A DNA stretch of 64,000 bases, from the NCBI GenBank assembly GCA_027924585.1, contig BSBM01000007.1, positions 5,782,001 through 5,846,000 of the forward strand, given 5' to 3'. The notes beneath the pieces were generated by a model, which saw nothing but the letters and a program-made list of their open reading frames with translations, was not told where the DNA came from and searched no databases. This document shows, one piece after another, positions 61,721 to 64,000 of this stretch (positions are counted from its first letter, which is position 1; every line of letters begins with the position of its first letter). Position numbers and translations under genes: made by a program. Source of the DNA: Larix kaempferi. Its lineage: Eukaryota; Streptophyta; Pinopsida; Pinales; Pinaceae.

Positions 61721-63262
61721 GTAAATGAATTTCACATGTAGTGCACCTAACTTACAGTAACACACCATGTACAGTGTGTTTTAAATAGACACACCTACCA
61801 CGATGCGGTATAATACACTAGTGCACTGCATAGAATGGTAATTTAAAAAAAAAAATGTTCGGTTCTACGGCGCGTCCAGATCTAGTCAGCGCACCGTTGG
61901 CAATGCGTTGTAGTACTCTAGAAGCACTGTGAAATTTCTTATTTTAACGATAAATTTACATTTTCTTTTTATGATGCACCAAGAAAATGGTGCATCATAA
62001 TGTTTCCTAGATGTACCCGATATTTTTTGCAATTAAATGGTTGGTTTGCTACACGACGGGGAACCGATAAAATGGCGCGTTGTTGTTCACCAAAGTCACC
62101 GTGAAACATTCTATAATTTTTGAATAATATTTTTCCTGTTTGTCGGTGCGCTTAAGACATATCAATGCACCATAGTACTTTTGTTAATTGATTACGTGTT
62201 AACAGTGCACTTAGGACATGTCAACGCACTGGTAAATGTTGCAGTTTTTCCTATAATTTTCATCAATTTATAGTTAATATTTTTTATTTAAAAATTAAGG
62301 TTTTCAACGCGCTACGAAAACTATAATGCACCATTTGTGCGGTACTTTTGAGTCATTCGGATAGTATCGCTTGCGGTGCACCCTGTAAAATTTACAGGAT
62401 GCATCATTTTGTAGTGCAAGCCAAACGATTAAAACACATCGACTGATTTTTTTTAATATGCCAAATTAAGGGTGAATTTAAAAAATTAATCCGTGAAAAA
62501 AAAAATTGTGATGTAACAATCAATTTACCTATTCACTTATCCATCGGGGATCCATCGTCGCAATGTATGGAAATTTTGAAAATTTTCCCACCGTTTGGCA
62601 AAATTCAAACTATAGTTAGGAGCCAATAGGAATGACCAACATGTCCACGTGAAGCACAGATGTCAGGATGTCTAAGGGGGTGATGTACGGAACCGATGTT
62701 GTTGGGTTCAAGAGCATTGTATACAGTTAAAATACTTTTTACCGTGCGGTAGGGTTTTTTTAATAAAACCATGCCCTGGTGCACCTAAGTGTTGGACGCA
62801 TCGAGGTTGTTTATAATAGAAACCAGACTGGAATTTGTTTTTTCGATTTTTTTTCCCTAATATGATGCGTTTGGGTTAATGATGCACCGATGCTGGCCAT
62901 ACTATAAAACGCACTACAATAGGAATTTAAAATATAAAATTTTAATCCTAAAGCAGTGCGCTTGACTGATATACGCATTGGGTCGATTTCTATTGTTTAA
63001 TGCACCGATTGCAAAAATTAAGGTTGTTTTCACTTGACAGTTTTTTTGGTCATGATTCAATATTATTTGTGGCAACATCAGTGCGTTCATGTTTTAAATG
63101 CATCGGTGCGTTGTGTACGAGGAAATGCATTGAATAAAAATTATCCACTAAAACCTTTGGCCGCTCACCTTCGTTAGTGACCTCCGCTATAAACGGGTAT
63201 TTAGGCTCTTTTGGGAGGAGCATCCATTATAACCTCCGCTAAAGGGCCTTTTTCTTGTAGTG
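61721..63262 (-). mobile_element. CACTA element end: subterminal repeats and terminal inverted repeat
   Basis: The last bases on the plus strand are TTTTCTTGTAGTG (63250-63262), the complement of CACTACAAGAAAA, which is the En/Spm terminal sequence. Inward of it, about 1.5 kb of AT-rich DNA is studded with TGCACC, GCACCG and CGCACT words like those at 15232-28990. No gene lies in it. The matching opposite terminus was not found in this window. Confidence 0.75.
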
Positions 63263-63501
63263 TAAATTGAAACACACAAGATTGATAAGCAATATTTGTG
63301 ATACCTAGAGCACGTGATGAGAAGATATTTGGCCCCTTCCCTTATATACTCTATCTTTTTGCATTTTCATCTCACATCTTTACAAGCACAAGCTTTGGCT
63401 TCTAACAATAAATGTTATGTAGCTAACAAATATCAGTTTGCACAATTGTACCATAAATGCAACGAAGAAGAAAAAATCTATTGTGTGAACTTTATCTCTA
63501 G

Positions 63502-64000
63502 GATTTGGTGCTTCCAGGGAATAACACATGGGATCCTAATCCTTTGTTCAGTGATGTGCAACTTAGAGCCTTCACATCCTATATGAAAAATCAAATTGTT
63601 TGGAGCAGGGCTACCTCCTTGCAAAATGCGGAGAAGGTACAAGGTTTGAAGGAAAGGGAAAAATTGGAGCCACGGGGTTTATATATACAAAGAGGAGAAA
63701 ATATGGATGATCCTGATCTCATGGCCACCTTTGCAGAGAGACAACATTCAACTGTCACCTCTTGTGAGCAGTGGATTGCAGTCAACCGACCAGAGACCAT
63801 TTTGCATATCAGATGCAGACAATCAACACTCACCAGTGACATGAAAAGGAGAGATCATCTCTCCCTCACCACATTTAGTATGGATTTGGATAAGGTCCCT
63901 CGATATGTAAGTTGTGTGAGGACATTGGGACTTCTATGGTTTGGACTTATATTCCATTTTCAAATTTTATGTGCCACTATGGAGAAAGGGAAAGAGGAGT
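63502..64000 (+). CDS. unrecognised open frame, possible exon, runs off the window
   Basis: The frame opens after a TAG at 63499-63501 and stays open for at least 166 codons to the window edge, reading DLVLPGNNTWDPNPLFSDVQ, FTSYMKNQIVWSRATSLQNA, CEQWIAVNRPETILHIRCRQ and MDLDKVPRYV. The start coincides with a possible splice acceptor (TTTATCTCTAG) and GTAAGT at 63907 could be a donor, which would give an exon of 405 bp. I recognise no family. It lies just outside the CACTA terminus, so it could be a host exon or another element; chance is also possible. Confidence 0.3.

Noticed and set aside
63314-63586. A secreted protein starting MMRRYLAPSLIYSIFLHF
   Set aside because: The signal-like start is followed by random-looking sequence; the frame overlaps the better frame at 63502 and has no homologue that I know.

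Overview
The window looks like intergenic DNA of a large, repeat-packed seed-plant genome, possibly a gymnosperm. The plant assignment rests on lineage features: an L1 with a plant-type RNase H, copia and gypsy elements with tRNA-Met or tRNA-Arg-like primer sites, an En/Spm (CACTA) terminus and a plant mobile domain (PMD) gene. The gymnosperm call is only inference from repeat density and age. No convincing host gene is present; one unrecognised open frame at 63502-64000 is the only candidate.

Layout. 1-2757: 3' half of a decayed copia element (+) with its 3' LTR. 2790-5960: a decayed LINE (+), broken by a fragment of a minus-strand copia element (LTR, primer site, leader, start of gag). 6260-8831: an old LTR-element relic, then AT-rich DNA. 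8832-15231: two tRNA-type SINEs, a transposase relic, and three short LINEs (A, B, C). A and B are bounded by target-site duplications and share one 5' boundary inside RNase H; B lies inside C. 15232-63262: remains of one or two CACTA-type elements, with subterminal repeats at both outer ends, a TNP2-like transposase relic (+), and two diverged PMD-like genes facing each other.

Three large LTR elements are nested in that CACTA-type DNA, each with a perfect 5-bp target duplication. (i) A copia element, 15680-28182, carries in its leader a 6.6-kb L1 (16362-22933, minus) with ORF1, ORF2 and a small third coiled-coil ORF. (ii) A very young Tat/Ogre-like gypsy element, 35417-46466, has one open gag-PR-RT-RNase H frame of about 1,913 codons but no integrase; it sits between the arms of a smaller inverted-repeat element. 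(iii) A LARD-like element, 50263-61715 (minus), has 2.1-2.6-kb LTRs and almost no coding capacity, and contains a solo LTR at 57197-59219.

Relative order from nesting and LTR divergence: CACTA-type DNA and the LINE relics first, then copia (about 20 differences between 447-bp LTRs), then the L1 inside it; the LARD is also old. The gypsy element is youngest (three substitutions and one indel in 724 bp). The most unusual signals are the short LINEs with one fixed 5' boundary and a shared 3' coiled-coil ORF; the young gypsy element without integrase that has extra zinc knuckles after its protease, a 33-bp GC-rich leader minisatellite and a 3' hairpin series; and the paired PMD genes inside CACTA-type DNA.
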